From assembly GCF_009720775.1 (NCBI RefSeq), contig NZ_WNKW01000001.1, forward strand, positions 1,178,001 to 1,242,000: DNA of 64,000 nucleotides. The letters run 5' to 3'. The DNA is from Pseudoduganella danionis (lineage in GTDB: Bacteria > Pseudomonadota > Gammaproteobacteria > Burkholderiales > Burkholderiaceae_D). Both the position numbers and the translations under genes were made by a program. This document shows, piece after piece, positions 34,267 to 43,006 of the stretch. Under the pieces are notes generated by a model that was given only the letters and a program-made list of their open reading frames with translations, ran no database searches and had not been told where the DNA came from. The number at the start of each line of letters is the position of its first letter. The first letter of the stretch is position 1.

Positions 34267-36273
34267 GTTACGGGATGGAACAGGTGGACGCCGGGCTGCC
34301 AGCAAGGCGGCGCAATCGGCATCGTCGCTGCTGCCGCTGGTCATCAGGGGCAGGATGGCCGTGACGGGCGCCACCACTGCCAGCGCCAGCGCGCCACCCG
34401 CGCGCAGGGCCAGCACTTTCTTGTCGATGCTGATGTCAGGCTGCTTGAAACTGCCGCGCAGATAGATGGGCGCGCGCAGGGAAATGATGCGCACGCCTTT
34501 GGCTTCGGGCCGCAGCGTGAGGTTTAGCTGTTCATTGCGCAGGCTGACCTGACCATCGACATCGATGCGGGCATCGGTGGTGTCGGCCGCGAACAAGCGA
34601 GTCTGCATCAGGCCATTGCGGACGGTGAAATCGCTGATCAGACAGTTTAGTTGCACCTGCTTGTCGCCCACCAGCTTGGTCAATACCACGCTGCCCAGAT
34701 TCAGCCCCATTTCTTCCAGCAGCAGTTTGCTGATGCTGCCCTTGCTGACCACGGCGCGCAGCTCGCCATTCGATGCGCCCAGCAGTTCTGCCACGGAATT
34801 GCCCTGGGCATTCAGCGCCACTTCGGCATTGACTTCGCCCACCGTGGCCTGCATGGCTTCGATGCGGGGGAACAGCTGCTTCAGATGCAAATGGCGCGCA
34901 TGGGCTGTGAGATCGGCAGCGATCGCATCGGCCAGTTTGCGGCCACTGCCATCGAGCTTGAGGCTGGCATTGAAGCTGCCGCCGGCGATTTCGAACTGCA
35001 GCGGCTCCAGACTCAGCACGCCGTCGCGCATGAGGATGCGCGTATCGACCTGCGAGATAGGCAAATCCTTGTCGCGCGTGATGCGGCCTGCCGTGAAATG
35101 CACATCGGCATCGAGCGCCGTCCAGCGCGCTTTGCGGAAGGCTTCCACGGGCAGCACCTTGTTGCCCGGCTGTACAGGCGCCACGCCGCGTTCCTGCTTG
35201 CTGCGGTTGGAGTCGGCGCCGATCAGCGGACCCAGATCGCTCAGACGCAACAAACGCGCCTGCACGGCGCCTGTCAGTTGCGGACGCGGCAGCGCCGTGC
35301 CATAACGGTATTCCAGATTGCCGGCGATATCGGACTGGCCCACCCGGCCTATGAAATTCTGATAGTGCCAGCGGCTGGCGTGGGCGCCCAGTTCGCCATG
35401 CAGGTGGCCGGACGTGCTGAAGGGCGGGGTTTCCGGCAGTAGCACGCCGGTCAGCGCGTACAGGCGTGCCATGCTGGGGCCGGACAGGCTGAGTTGCAGA
35501 TCGAGGCTGGTGAGGCTGGCTGGCCGCGTCAGTGTGCCGCTCACGGCCATGCGGCTGCCACCCACATCGAGTACGGCTTCGAGCGGATAGGGCCGGTTCT
35601 GTTCGCGCAGGCCCAGCACGGCGCCAGCCTTGCCCTGTCCCTCTACCGGCTGCTGTTTCCAGTGGCCCTGCATTTGCCACGCCACGCCGTACAGTGCATC
35701 GTGGTCCAGTGTCTGCATACTGGCCGTCAGCTCGATCTGCTGCACGGCGTCGTGCAGTTGCAGCTGGCCATTGCCCAGTTGCAGTGTGCCCAGTTCCAGC
35801 CGCCAGGCGCTGGATTCGCGCGGCGGCGCAAAGTTCCAGTTGTGCTGGCCGTCGGCACGGCGCAGCAAATGCAGTTGTGGCTGTTCGAGGCGCAGCAGCG
35901 GCACCGCGATGCGCTGCTGCAGCAATGGCAGTAGTTCGATTTCGATCAGTGCGCTGGCGACGCTGGCCAGCTCGCGCTGTTCCGCCATGCTGGCCGGATT
36001 GGCCAGATGCAGATCGCGCGCGAGCAGGCGTGGCATGGGCAGGTAGGCGCGCCAGCCGGGCGGACGTGCGCCGGCTGCAGGCCACGCCCAGCTCAGCGTC
36101 AGATCGCCGCGGATGGCGAACGGCCGTTGTAGCGCCAGACTGATTTTTTCGTTGAGCCAGGGGCGGGCGCGGTTCCAGTCGGCCGTGTTGAGCACCAGCA
36201 CGGCGAGCGCGAGCAGCACGGCCAGAATGAGCGGCGCGGCCAGCAGCAGGACAGTACGGCGGCGTAGCGGCAT
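34258..36273 (-). CDS. AsmA family protein
   Basis: A 671-residue protein with one N-terminal inner-membrane helix (VLLLAAPLILAVLLALAVLVL) and a long periplasmic body. The segment NEKISLALQRPFAIRGDLTLSW is the AsmA N-terminal signature. The C-terminal AsmA domain includes VVSKGSISKLLLEEMGLNLG, LNCLISDFTVRNGLMQTRLF and LRPEAKGVRIISLRAPIYLRG. AsmA proteins shape outer-membrane lipid and protein content. GAGGA lies upstream of the start. It is a distant relative of the DUF748 protein at 14496. Confidence 0.9.
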   Translation of the reverse strand: MPLRRRTVLLLAAPLILAVLLALAVLVLNTADWNRARPWLNEKISLALQRPFAIRGDLTLSWAWPAAGARPPGWRAYLPMPRLLARDLHLANPASMAEQRELASVASALIEIELLPLLQQRIAVPLLRLEQPQLHLLRRADGQHNWNFAPPRESSAWRLELGTLQLGNGQLQLHDAVQQIELTASMQTLDHDALYGVAWQMQGHWKQQPVEGQGKAGAVLGLREQNRPYPLEAVLDVGGSRMAVSGTLTRPASLTSLDLQLSLSGPSMARLYALTGVLLPETPPFSTSGHLHGELGAHASRWHYQNFIGRVGQSDIAGNLEYRYGTALPRPQLTGAVQARLLRLSDLGPLIGADSNRSKQERGVAPVQPGNKVLPVEAFRKARWTALDADVHFTAGRITRDKDLPISQVDTRILMRDGVLSLEPLQFEIAGGSFNASLKLDGSGRKLADAIAADLTAHARHLHLKQLFPRIEAMQATVGEVNAEVALNAQGNSVAELLGASNGELRAVVSKGSISKLLLEEMGLNLGSVVLTKLVGDKQVQLNCLISDFTVRNGLMQTRLFAADTTDARIDVDGQVSLRNEQLNLTLRPEAKGVRIISLRAPIYLRGSFKQPDISIDKKVLALRAGGALALAVVAPVTAILPLMTSGSSDDADCAALLAARRPPVPSRNVR

Positions 36274-36389
36274 GGTGGAGATCCTCGCTTGGGGTAGTTG
36301 GCGCTAGCTTACACCGCTTGCGGCGGCATGGCCGTGTGCTGTCGCACGCAGTTGTCGGCAGCTTGCTGGCCTGTGGCTGAGGGGCTTGC

Positions 36390-36403
36390 GTGCGTCAGCG
36401 AAC
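36390..36403. promoter_or_regulatory. GTGCG-TCAG-CGAAC site before the DUF4398/OmpA operon
   Basis: Thirteen of fourteen bases match the site at 33048-33061. It lies 64 bases before the DUF4398 start in a 194-base gene-free stretch in which I see no other element. Confidence 0.5.
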
Positions 36404-36467
36404 TGAAACAGTTGCGCCAGACGCCTATAACGTCTAGCTATCGACAGGCTTTTTGAGGAGAGTGACG

Positions 36468-36866
36468 ATGAAGCAATCCGGAAACCATTACGCCTACCGC
36501 ATGGCGCCCGTGCTGGCGCTGCTGCTGGGCGCGCTGGCCGGCTGTGCCAGCCAGAAAACCCCGGCTACGGCCGATGTGGCTGTGTCGCGTGCGGCCGTTG
36601 ATGCGGCAGCCAATGCCGGTGCAGCGGAAGTGGCGCCAGCCGAAATGCAGTCGGCGCGCGACAAGCTGATGCGGGCCAGCCAGGCACTGGCCGCACGCGA
36701 TTATCAGGCTGCGGCAGACTGGGCCAATCAGGCTGAAGCTGATGCACGGCTGGCCCAGAGCAAGGCCAGTTCGGCCAAAGCCACGCAGGCGGCGGAAGAA
36801 GTCCAGCGCAGCATACAGGCTTTGCGCGATGAGCTGTCGCGCAGCTCGGCACCGGTCACACGCTAG
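36468..36866 (+). CDS. DUF4398 domain lipoprotein
   Basis: A 132-residue protein with a lipoprotein signal (LLLGALAGC, Cys near residue 26). The helical DUF4398 segment (EMQSARDKLMRASQALAARDYQAAADWANQAEADARLA) follows, written here only in outline. GAGGAG precedes the ATG at 36468. It is the first gene of a run through the OmpA lipoprotein and the ferritin-like gene, with gaps of 11 and 14 bases. Confidence 0.85.
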   Translation: MKQSGNHYAYRMAPVLALLLGALAGCASQKTPATADVAVSRAAVDAAANAGAAEVAPAEMQSARDKLMRASQALAARDYQAAADWANQAEADARLAQSKASSAKATQAAEEVQRSIQALRDELSRSSAPVTR

Positions 36867-36877
36867 GGGGAATTATC

Positions 36878-37816
36878 ATGTACATCAAGAAAAATCCTGA
36901 GATGAACGCCGTCACGCCGGCCTTGCGGCCAGCGCAACGCTGGCCGAATCTGCTTCCGAATCTGCTATTGGTGCTGCTGCTGGCGCTATGGCTGGCCGCC
37001 TGCGCCACCACGCCCATGAGCACCATGCTGCTGGATCAGACCCGTAATGACTATCAGGCGGCGCAGAACGATGCTGCGGTGGCCACCTATGCGGCGACGG
37101 AATTCCGCGAGGCCGGCACGGCACTCGAGAAAGCCAATGCGGCAGCCGGACGGCGCGACAGCAGCGAACAGGTGGACAAGCTGGCGTATGTGGCACGGCA
37201 GAAGATCGCCACGGCGCAGGAAGTGGCACGCCAGAAGCAGGCTGAGGCCAGCGTGGCGCAGGCCGGGCGCCAGCGTGACGAGTTGCGCTTGCAGCAGCGC
37301 ACGGCGGAAGCGGATCAGGCGCGCAGCGAAGCCCAGCGCGCCAAGGCGCAAGCTGATGCCACCGCCAGCAGTGCACGCGAAATCGAAGCACGCAATGCCG
37401 CGCTCCAGCAGCAACTGGCCGACCTGCAGGCGAAACAGACGGAGCGCGGCATCATCATCACGCTCAGCGATGTGCTGTTCCAAGTCGATAAGGCGGAACT
37501 CAGTGCGGACGGCATGCGCACGGCGCAGAAGCTGGCTGATGTGCTGATGCAGGTGCCGCAGAGTGTGGTGCTGATCGAAGGCTTTACCGATAGCACGGGC
37601 ACGGCAGACCACAACCTGCAGTTGTCGCAGCGGCGCGCCGAAGCGGTGCGTAATGCGCTGATCGGTCTTGGCGTGGCGCAGGAAAAAATCGCCACGCGCG
37701 GCTATGGCGAAGCTTATCCTGTGGCCAGCAATGCCGATGCGGCCAGTCGCCAGTTGAACCGCCGCGTTGAAATCGTGCTGTCACAGAACGGCGCACCCAT
37801 CGCCAGCCGGCGCTAA
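36878..37816 (+). CDS. OmpA-family lipoprotein with N-terminal DUF4398-like coiled region
   Basis: A 312-residue protein. The signal peptide ends at a lipobox (WLAAC). A long coiled-coil region rich in Ala, Gln, Glu and Arg covers about residues 50-185, followed by an OmpA peptidoglycan-binding domain (ITLSDVLFQVDKAELS, IEGFTDSTGTADHN, LSQRRAEAVRNAL, NRRVEIVLS). It should tether the outer membrane to peptidoglycan. The coiled region resembles the upstream DUF4398 lipoprotein, so the pair may interact. Confidence 0.9.
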   Translation: MYIKKNPEMNAVTPALRPAQRWPNLLPNLLLVLLLALWLAACATTPMSTMLLDQTRNDYQAAQNDAAVATYAATEFREAGTALEKANAAAGRRDSSEQVDKLAYVARQKIATAQEVARQKQAEASVAQAGRQRDELRLQQRTAEADQARSEAQRAKAQADATASSAREIEARNAALQQQLADLQAKQTERGIIITLSDVLFQVDKAELSADGMRTAQKLADVLMQVPQSVVLIEGFTDSTGTADHNLQLSQRRAEAVRNALIGLGVAQEKIATRGYGEAYPVASNADAASRQLNRRVEIVLSQNGAPIASRR

Positions 37817-37830
37817 ACAAGGAGTCCATC

Positions 37831-38367
37831 ATGAGCGAACCTACCATGTCCCATGCGGGCGGTATCGATGTTGCGGCCATCCGGGCGGCAGCGCGCAATC
37901 TCAAGGACGGCCCCGTGACGGCCGGCTATCAGGGCGACCGCGTGGCCGTACTGGCCATGCTCAACGATGCGCTGGCCACGGAGCTGGTCTGCATCTTGCG
38001 CTACAAGCGCCACTACTACACGGTGACGGGGCGCGAACATGCGTCCATCAAGGCCGAGTTTCTGGAACATGCGCTGCAGGAGCAGGAACATGCAGACTGG
38101 CTGGCTGAACGCATCGTTCAGCTGAATGGCGAACCTGATTTCAATCCAGCAACATTGCTCGCCCGTAGCCATGCCGAGTATGATGTCTGTGTAGATGTGC
38201 AATCGATGGTGCGCGCCAATCTGGTGGCCGAGCGGGTAGCGATAGAGTCCTACCGGCAGATGGTGGAACAGATAGGCGATAGCGATCCCACTACACGGCA
38301 TTTGTTGATCCGTATCATGGCCGTGGAAGAGGAACATGCCGACGATATGCGCGATCTGCTTGAATAA
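37831..38367 (+). CDS. Ferritin-like (bacterioferritin/Dps-type) protein
   Basis: A 178-residue four-helix ferritin-like protein. Likely di-iron ligands are the Glu in DALATELVCIL, EHALQEQEHADW (Glu and His), Glu in LVAERVAIESY and EEEHADD. The pattern matches bacterioferritin-like proteins more than Dps. It probably stores iron or removes peroxide. AAGGAG upstream supports the start, 14 bases after the OmpA lipoprotein gene, so it appears part of a stress operon. Confidence 0.85.
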   Translation: MSEPTMSHAGGIDVAAIRAAARNLKDGPVTAGYQGDRVAVLAMLNDALATELVCILRYKRHYYTVTGREHASIKAEFLEHALQEQEHADWLAERIVQLNGEPDFNPATLLARSHAEYDVCVDVQSMVRANLVAERVAIESYRQMVEQIGDSDPTTRHLLIRIMAVEEEHADDMRDLLE

Positions 38368-38424
38368 ATGCTGTACAGTGAAGACTGCTGTACCGTTAAA
38401 CCCCACCAGAACAGGAGCTTAATC

Positions 38425-38727
38425 ATGCTGGAACAAAACTTCAGTACCGTGAACAACGATGTGAAAACGCTGGTGAAAGATGCCCAGGCATTGTTTACGG
38501 CCGCCACGGCGCTGACGGGCGAAAAAGCCGAAGAACTGCGCGGCCGCGGCATGCGCGCGCTCGACACGGCACTGGCCAAGGCACAGGAAGCCCAGCAGAG
38601 CGCGATTGCCGCCAGCAAGGAAGTGGCGAAACAGGCGGATGAATACGTCAAGGAAAACCCATGGCGTTCCATCGCTGCAGCAGCCGGCATCGGCCTGCTG
38701 ATCGGCGTGATCATTGGCCGCAAGTAA
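38425..38727 (+). CDS. DUF883 family protein (ElaB/YqjD-like)
   Basis: A 100-residue protein with a coiled helical N-terminal part (FSTVNNDVKTLVKDAQALF), the signature ADEYVKENPWRSIAAAAGIG and a C-terminal membrane helix ending IGRK. ElaB/YqjD proteins bind ribosomes at the inner membrane in stationary phase in E. coli. CAGGAG precedes the start at 38425. First gene of a three-gene yqjD-yqjE-yqjK-like run. Confidence 0.9.
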   Translation: MLEQNFSTVNNDVKTLVKDAQALFTAATALTGEKAEELRGRGMRALDTALAKAQEAQQSAIAASKEVAKQADEYVKENPWRSIAAAAGIGLLIGVIIGRK

Positions 38728-38733
38728 GCCATC

Positions 38734-39114
38734 GTGACGGAAACTCCGCAACGCCCGCCCGGCCTGATTGCTTCGCTGGGCAATATCGCCCGCAATAGCA
38801 TAGGGCTGATGCTGACGCGGCTGGAACTGGCCGCACTGGAACTGTCCGAGGTGCGCAACCATCTGCTGCAGCTGGTGCTGGTATTTGCACTGGCGGTAGT
38901 AGCGGGCTGTTTCGCGCTGGCCTACGCCACCGTGACCATCGTCTATCTGGCGTGGAATGCCATGGGCTGGCTGATCCTGCCGCTGATGACGGCCGTGTTC
39001 GTGGCGCTGGCTGTGGGCATGATAGTGTACGCACGGCGTTTGATCCGCAGTGGCAAGCTGTCGATGCCGGCCACCATGGCGGAACTCAAAGCCGACCGTG
39101 ACATGCTGCTGTGA
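38734..39114 (+). CDS. yqjE: Phage holin-family / YqjE-like membrane protein
   Basis: A 126-residue protein with two membrane helices (QLVLVFALAVVAGCFALAYA and WLILPLMTAVFVALAVGMIV) and a helical basic N-terminus (RLELAALELSEVRNHL). It matches the YqjE/holin-superfamily-III-like group; there is no phage context, so the holin label is by homology only. It starts with GTG six bases after the DUF883 gene. Confidence 0.85.
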   Translation: MTETPQRPPGLIASLGNIARNSIGLMLTRLELAALELSEVRNHLLQLVLVFALAVVAGCFALAYATVTIVYLAWNAMGWLILPLMTAVFVALAVGMIVYARRLIRSGKLSMPATMAELKADRDMLL

Positions 39115-39125
39115 GGGGAGCGACG

Positions 39126-39497
39126 ATGAGTAAAGAAGCCCAACGTGCCGCCCTCGAAGCAGAAAAACAGCGGCTGATACGCGAAGGTGAGCTGTACCGC
39201 ATCAAGGTAGTGCATGCCAAGGCGCTGGTCGGCAATGCGCTGCAGCCTGATGCACTGGTGCAGGGCGTGGTCGAACACGCAGTCGGGCTGGCCCAGTCGC
39301 GGCTGGGCGGCTTGCTGCAGCCTGGTGGCTTGCAGGGGGTGGACGTGAAATGGCTGATGCCGTATGCCATTACCGTCGGCTCCTATCTGATGCGCAAGCG
39401 TTTGTTCAAACCCATGCTGGCCCTGGTGGCTGCGGCGGGTGTGGGCGCGGCATGGCTGCGACGCCGACGTGATAGCGCCGGACCGGAACAGGAATGA
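39126..39497 (+). CDS. YqjK-like protein
   Basis: A 123-residue protein, mostly helical with a basic amphipathic N-terminus (EAQRAALEAEKQRLIREGE) and a weakly hydrophobic C-terminal helix followed by RRRRD. Position after DUF883 and YqjE, as in yqjD-yqjE-yqjK, supports the assignment more than sequence does. GAGGGGAG precedes the ATG at 39126. It ends just before a strong terminator. Confidence 0.7.
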   Translation: MSKEAQRAALEAEKQRLIREGELYRIKVVHAKALVGNALQPDALVQGVVEHAVGLAQSRLGGLLQPGGLQGVDVKWLMPYAITVGSYLMRKRLFKPMLALVAAAGVGAAWLRRRRDSAGPEQE

Positions 39498-39504
39498 AGT
39501 CATG

Positions 39505-39527
39505 AACGCCGCTCTGCGGCGTTTTTT
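39505..39527 (+). terminator. Rho-independent terminator
   Basis: Eight-base arms AACGCCGC/GCGGCGTT with a TCT loop are followed by a T-run. It ends the DUF883-YqjE-YqjK transcript; the patatin gene begins 16 bases later. Confidence 0.9.
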
Positions 39528-39542
39528 CGTTGGAGGGAATGG

Positions 39543-40700
39543 ATGAGCAAGCAGGAACGCAATCTGAATCCGGCACGCTTGCGCGTGGTGCTGGTGCTGC
39601 AGGGCGGTGGTGCACTCGGGGCTTATCAGGCCGGCGTGTTTCAGGCCATGCACGAGCACGGACTGGCGCCGGAATGGATAGTCGGCACGTCCATCGGTGC
39701 CATCAATGCCGCCATACTGGCTGGCAACCCCCACGAAACCCGGCTCGAGCGTCTGCGCGAATTCTGGCAAAGCATCGCCCATCGCGACAGCTACGATATG
39801 CGCCGCGTGCCTGACCTGCAGCGCCGCTCCAACGTGCTGCTGCAAACCTGGGATACGCTGATCCGTGGCGTGCCCGGCTTCTTCAGCCCGCGCTGGCCCA
39901 GCATGTTTCCGCTGGGCTTGGCCGTGGCACCCGAACAGGCCAGCTTTTACGATACGAGTGCGCTAGAAACCACGCTGAACCGGTTGATAGACTGGGATTA
40001 TCTGAACCAGCCGGGCGGCATGCGCCTGACCGTGAATGCGCTCAAAGTTACTTGCGGCACGCTGCGCAGTTTCGATAACCGCCAGCTCACCATCAGTGCC
40101 GACCATATCCGCGCCAGCGGGGCTTTGCCGCCTGGCTTCCCGCCCGTACGCATAGAAGGCGATCTGTACTGGGATGGCGGCCTGTATTCGAATACGCCGC
40201 TGGAGACGGTGCTCGACGATAACGAGCACGTCGATACGCTGTGCTTCATGGTGGACCTGTGGAGCGCCGATGGCCATGAACCGACCACGCTCGATGAAGT
40301 GCAGACGCGCCAGAAGGATGTGACGTTTGCTTCGCGTTCGCAGCGCCATCTCGACGATTATGTGAAGCGCCACCGCATGCAGCAGAAAATCCGCGACTTG
40401 TATCAGGCTTTGCCCGAGCATGCGCAAAGCGAGCAGGGCGCGCGTGATCTGGCCGAACTGGGCTGCGGCTCCACCTTGCATGTGGTGCGCTTGCCGTACG
40501 CGGGACGCGACTGGAATATGGCGGCCAAGGATATCAATTTCTCGCGCGGCTCTATCGAATGGCGCTGGGAGCAGGGCTATCAGGATGCTTTGCGCGGCAT
40601 ACAGGCGGCTGGGTGGCTCAGTCTGGTCAGCGAGGATACGCCGCTGGTGGTGCACGAGTTACCGCCACTACCGAACGCGCCGCACAGCCGCGTTGCCTGA
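39543..40700 (+). CDS. Patatin-like phospholipase
   Basis: A 385-residue patatin-fold lipid acyl hydrolase. The oxyanion loop GGGALGAYQAGV is at residues 21-32, the nucleophile Ser50 lies in GTSIG (48-52), and the catalytic Asp211 is in WDGGLYSNTP. A C-terminal extension of about 150 residues (DUF3734-like) follows. All catalytic residues are present, so it should be active on phospholipids. GGAGGG precedes the start. Confidence 0.9.
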   Translation: MSKQERNLNPARLRVVLVLQGGGALGAYQAGVFQAMHEHGLAPEWIVGTSIGAINAAILAGNPHETRLERLREFWQSIAHRDSYDMRRVPDLQRRSNVLLQTWDTLIRGVPGFFSPRWPSMFPLGLAVAPEQASFYDTSALETTLNRLIDWDYLNQPGGMRLTVNALKVTCGTLRSFDNRQLTISADHIRASGALPPGFPPVRIEGDLYWDGGLYSNTPLETVLDDNEHVDTLCFMVDLWSADGHEPTTLDEVQTRQKDVTFASRSQRHLDDYVKRHRMQQKIRDLYQALPEHAQSEQGARDLAELGCGSTLHVVRLPYAGRDWNMAAKDINFSRGSIEWRWEQGYQDALRGIQAAGWLSLVSEDTPLVVHELPPLPNAPHSRVA

Positions 40701-40747
40701 GCTAGTGGCGCGCCGCGCGGCAGGTGAGCGCGCAGCGCTGCCCGAGT

Positions 40748-41200
40748 TTAGTAGCGGTAGACCCGGCCATCGATCAGGCGCACGCGATTGCCCACGCGCA
40801 GATCGTCGAGCGCATCCTGATTGACGATGCGGTAGTCGCCATTATCCATGCGCACGCTGATCTGGTATTGCTGGCGCGTCTGGGCCTTGCGCTGGCTTTC
40901 AATATTATTGCCGACCACGGCACCGCCGACAGCGCCGGCCACGGTGGCCGCCGTGCGGCCGCTGCCCGACCCCACCTGATTGCCCAGCAGGGCACCGACC
41001 ACGCCGCCTGCTACAGCACCGGCGCCGCTATTGCTGTTATTTACCGCCACCACTTTGATCGCATCGACGGTGCCATAGCTGGCCGCGTCCGACTGGTTGG
41101 CGTAATAGCCCTGCTGCACGGCAGGCTGGTTGCTGGCACAGCCGCCCAGCAGGGCAGCGCTGGCCAGCAGGAGACTGAGGGTAGTGCTCTTGGTGCGCAT
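40748..41200 (-). CDS. Glycine-zipper 2TM lipoprotein (SlyB/17-kDa antigen-like)
   Basis: A 150-residue lipoprotein with lipobox LLGGC (Cys21). A Gln/Asn/Ser-rich spacer is followed by a glycine zipper (GAGAVAGGVVGALLGNQVGSG and AVGGAVVGNNIE) and an SH3-like C-terminal domain (YQISVRMDNGDYRIV, VRLIDGRVYRY). GGAGGA precedes the start at 41200. It shares the zipper and C-terminal domain with the anchored protein at 32316-32981. A perfect 14-base palindrome is 91 bases upstream. Confidence 0.88.
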   Translation of the reverse strand: MRTKSTTLSLLLASAALLGGCASNQPAVQQGYYANQSDAASYGTVDAIKVVAVNNSNSGAGAVAGGVVGALLGNQVGSGSGRTAATVAGAVGGAVVGNNIESQRKAQTRQQYQISVRMDNGDYRIVNQDALDDLRVGNRVRLIDGRVYRY

Positions 41201-41291
41201 GGTATTCCTCCTTAAACAATGTCCACAGGGTAAGCCGCAGCTCAGGGATGGTCTGTGCGCTATTGCACTCAGAGGGGGAAACGGTGTTTTT

Positions 41292-41305
41292 GTACGCTAG
41301 CGTAC
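41292..41305. promoter_or_regulatory. Perfect GTACG-CTAG-CGTAC palindrome
   Basis: It lies midway between the divergent glycine-zipper and BON lipoprotein genes, in a 206-base gene-free region. The core is identical to that at 30496-30509. Confidence 0.7.
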
Positions 41306-41406
41306 GGAGTACTGTCGGGATGGCGCGTACAACGTCAGACATCGGTGCTCATGTTGATCACCCGATAGCACAGCAGAACTCATCTGATTACACCAAGGAG
41401 AATGCC

Positions 41407-41718
41407 ATGAAACTGACCCGCCATATTGCGACTGCTCTATTCACTGCCACGCTGCTGACTGTAGCCGGCTGCGCGCCCACGTCGACGCGCGAAGGCACGG
41501 GCGAATACGTTGATGACTCCGTTATCACCACCAAGGTGAAAGCCGGTATCTTCAATGAACCCAGCCTGAAGTCGACGGAAATCAATGTCGAAACCTTCAA
41601 GGGCACGGTACAGCTGAGCGGCTTCGTGGCCCAGCCTGACGACATGGCCAAGGCTGCTGAAATTGCCCGCAATGTCAAAGGGGTGAAAGCCGTCAAGAAC
41701 GATATCCACGTGAAGTAA
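41407..41718 (+). CDS. BON-domain lipoprotein (OsmY-like)
   Basis: A 103-residue lipoprotein with lipobox VAGC (Cys22) and one BON domain (DDSVITTKVKAGIFNE, INVETFKGTVQLSGFV, KGVKAVKNDIHVK). BON proteins such as OsmY bind phospholipid and respond to osmotic and stationary stress. AAGGAG upstream sets the start at 41407; the longer in-frame extension crosses the palindrome. Confidence 0.9.
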   Translation: MKLTRHIATALFTATLLTVAGCAPTSTREGTGEYVDDSVITTKVKAGIFNEPSLKSTEINVETFKGTVQLSGFVAQPDDMAKAAEIARNVKGVKAVKNDIHVK

Positions 41719-41837
41719 GCGTGACGGCCAGCATCTCCCTGTTCGTGATGGCTTGTCTCGGGCTGAATCTTGGCTAAGATGGGTGGATGGGCGCAAACCG
41801 GCATCGTGCTGGCTGCGCGCCGCAACAGGGGGATGCC

Positions 41838-42131
41838 ATGGAACCCGAACACGAAAGACGCCAGCAATGGCAGGACGGAGTGCAAGCCGAAGGCTGGCAA
41901 TCGCTCGAACATATCGTGCGCCAGGCTCTCACTGTGCAGCGTGATCTCGGCACTGCGAATGCGGTGGAATTTCTGCGCAAGATAGGGGTGAGCCCCACTG
42001 TGATCGCACGCGTGCTGGCACCTGAAGCCCAGCTACGTGAAGCGGATCAGTTGGCGCTGGCCAACAGTGTGGCGGTGGCCGAGCTGCCCGTGGCGTCGGC
42101 CGCCTATTACTGGCGCTGCCGCCAGCAATAG
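41838..42131 (+). CDS. Small hypothetical protein
   Basis: A 97-residue protein, MEPEHERRQQWQDGVQAEG onward, of unknown family. The start at 41838 has AGGGGG seven bases upstream. Residues about 35-65 (RDLGTANAVEFLRKIGVSPTVIARVLA) have the look of a helix-turn-helix and could bind DNA or protein. It converges on the YihY gene with a 5-base gap. Function unknown. Confidence 0.6.
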   Translation: MEPEHERRQQWQDGVQAEGWQSLEHIVRQALTVQRDLGTANAVEFLRKIGVSPTVIARVLAPEAQLREADQLALANSVAVAELPVASAAYYWRCRQQ

Positions 42132-42136
42132 ACGCT

Positions 42137-42994
42137 TCAGGCGCGGCGCATGCTGCCGTGCTGCAAAGCGTACTGGCGGGTAAATTCTGCGCCGAGAAAA
42201 AAGATCTGTGCCGAGTAATACACCCACAGCATCAGCGCTACCATGGCGCTGGCCGCGCCATAACTATCGGCCAGCGCACTGTGGCCAATGTAGACACCAA
42301 TCACATGTTTTCCCAGCGTGAATAGCGCAGCCGTGCCCAGTGCGCCTATCAGTACGTCGCGCCATGCCAGCCGCACTTGCGGCAGCAGCTTGAAGATGGC
42401 GGCAAACAGGGCGCTGATCACCAGATAGGCGAACAGGCTGTTCAGCATGCCCAGCAGGGCGGCTAGGTAGCGGTTGTCGGCAGCGCCTAGCTGATCGAGC
42501 ACGCTGAGGGCAGCACTCACGGCCAGTGACACCAGTAGCAGAAAGGCCAGCACCAGTATCATGCCCAGCGATAGTAAACGGGTGTGGATCAGGGCGATCA
42601 GTGCGCTGTCGCGTACGGGGGCGATGTGCCAGATTTCGTCGAGGCTGGCTTTGAGTTCGGCAAACACGGTGGTGGCGCCCACCAGCAGGATCACGGCGGC
42701 CAGGGCCGTGGCCCAGTGCCCTGCGGCGGGATTGCGGGCGCCGGCCAGCAGCAGTTCGATGGCTTGCGCGCCATCGCGCCCGAGCAGGTTGCGCAGTTCG
42801 CCGAATAGCTGCCCGCGTGCGGCCGCTTCGCCATACAGGCTGCCGGCGATGGCCAGTACCAGCAGCAGTACGGGCGCCAGTGAAAACAGCGTATAGAAGG
42901 CCAGTGCCGCCCCTTTGCTGGCGGCGCGGTGCGCCAGCCAGTCGTTGAAGGTGGCGTTTAGCAGCCTCAGCAGGGAAGCTGGCGCGCCATGCAT
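42137..42994 (-). CDS. YihY/BrkB-family inner-membrane protein
   Basis: A 285-residue protein with six membrane helices. The N-terminal motif ASKGAALAFYTLFSLAPVLLL and the later SLDEIWHI, LLPQVRLAWRDVLIGALGTAALF and GAASAMVALMLWVYYSAQIFFLGAEF are hallmarks of the YihY/virulence factor BrkB family (older label RNase BN). Some members are proposed transporters or flippases. It starts 12 bases after the OmpA-family gene and is probably co-transcribed. Confidence 0.9.
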   Translation of the reverse strand: MHGAPASLLRLLNATFNDWLAHRAASKGAALAFYTLFSLAPVLLLVLAIAGSLYGEAAARGQLFGELRNLLGRDGAQAIELLLAGARNPAAGHWATALAAVILLVGATTVFAELKASLDEIWHIAPVRDSALIALIHTRLLSLGMILVLAFLLLVSLAVSAALSVLDQLGAADNRYLAALLGMLNSLFAYLVISALFAAIFKLLPQVRLAWRDVLIGALGTAALFTLGKHVIGVYIGHSALADSYGAASAMVALMLWVYYSAQIFFLGAEFTRQYALQHGSMRRA

Positions 42995-43006
42995 GGCTGC
43001 CCGCGC

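Noticed and set aside
38734..39114. Holin-family label as evidence of a prophage
   Set aside because: The neighbours are DUF883 and YqjK-like genes, the usual chromosomal yqj context; no phage genes are present.
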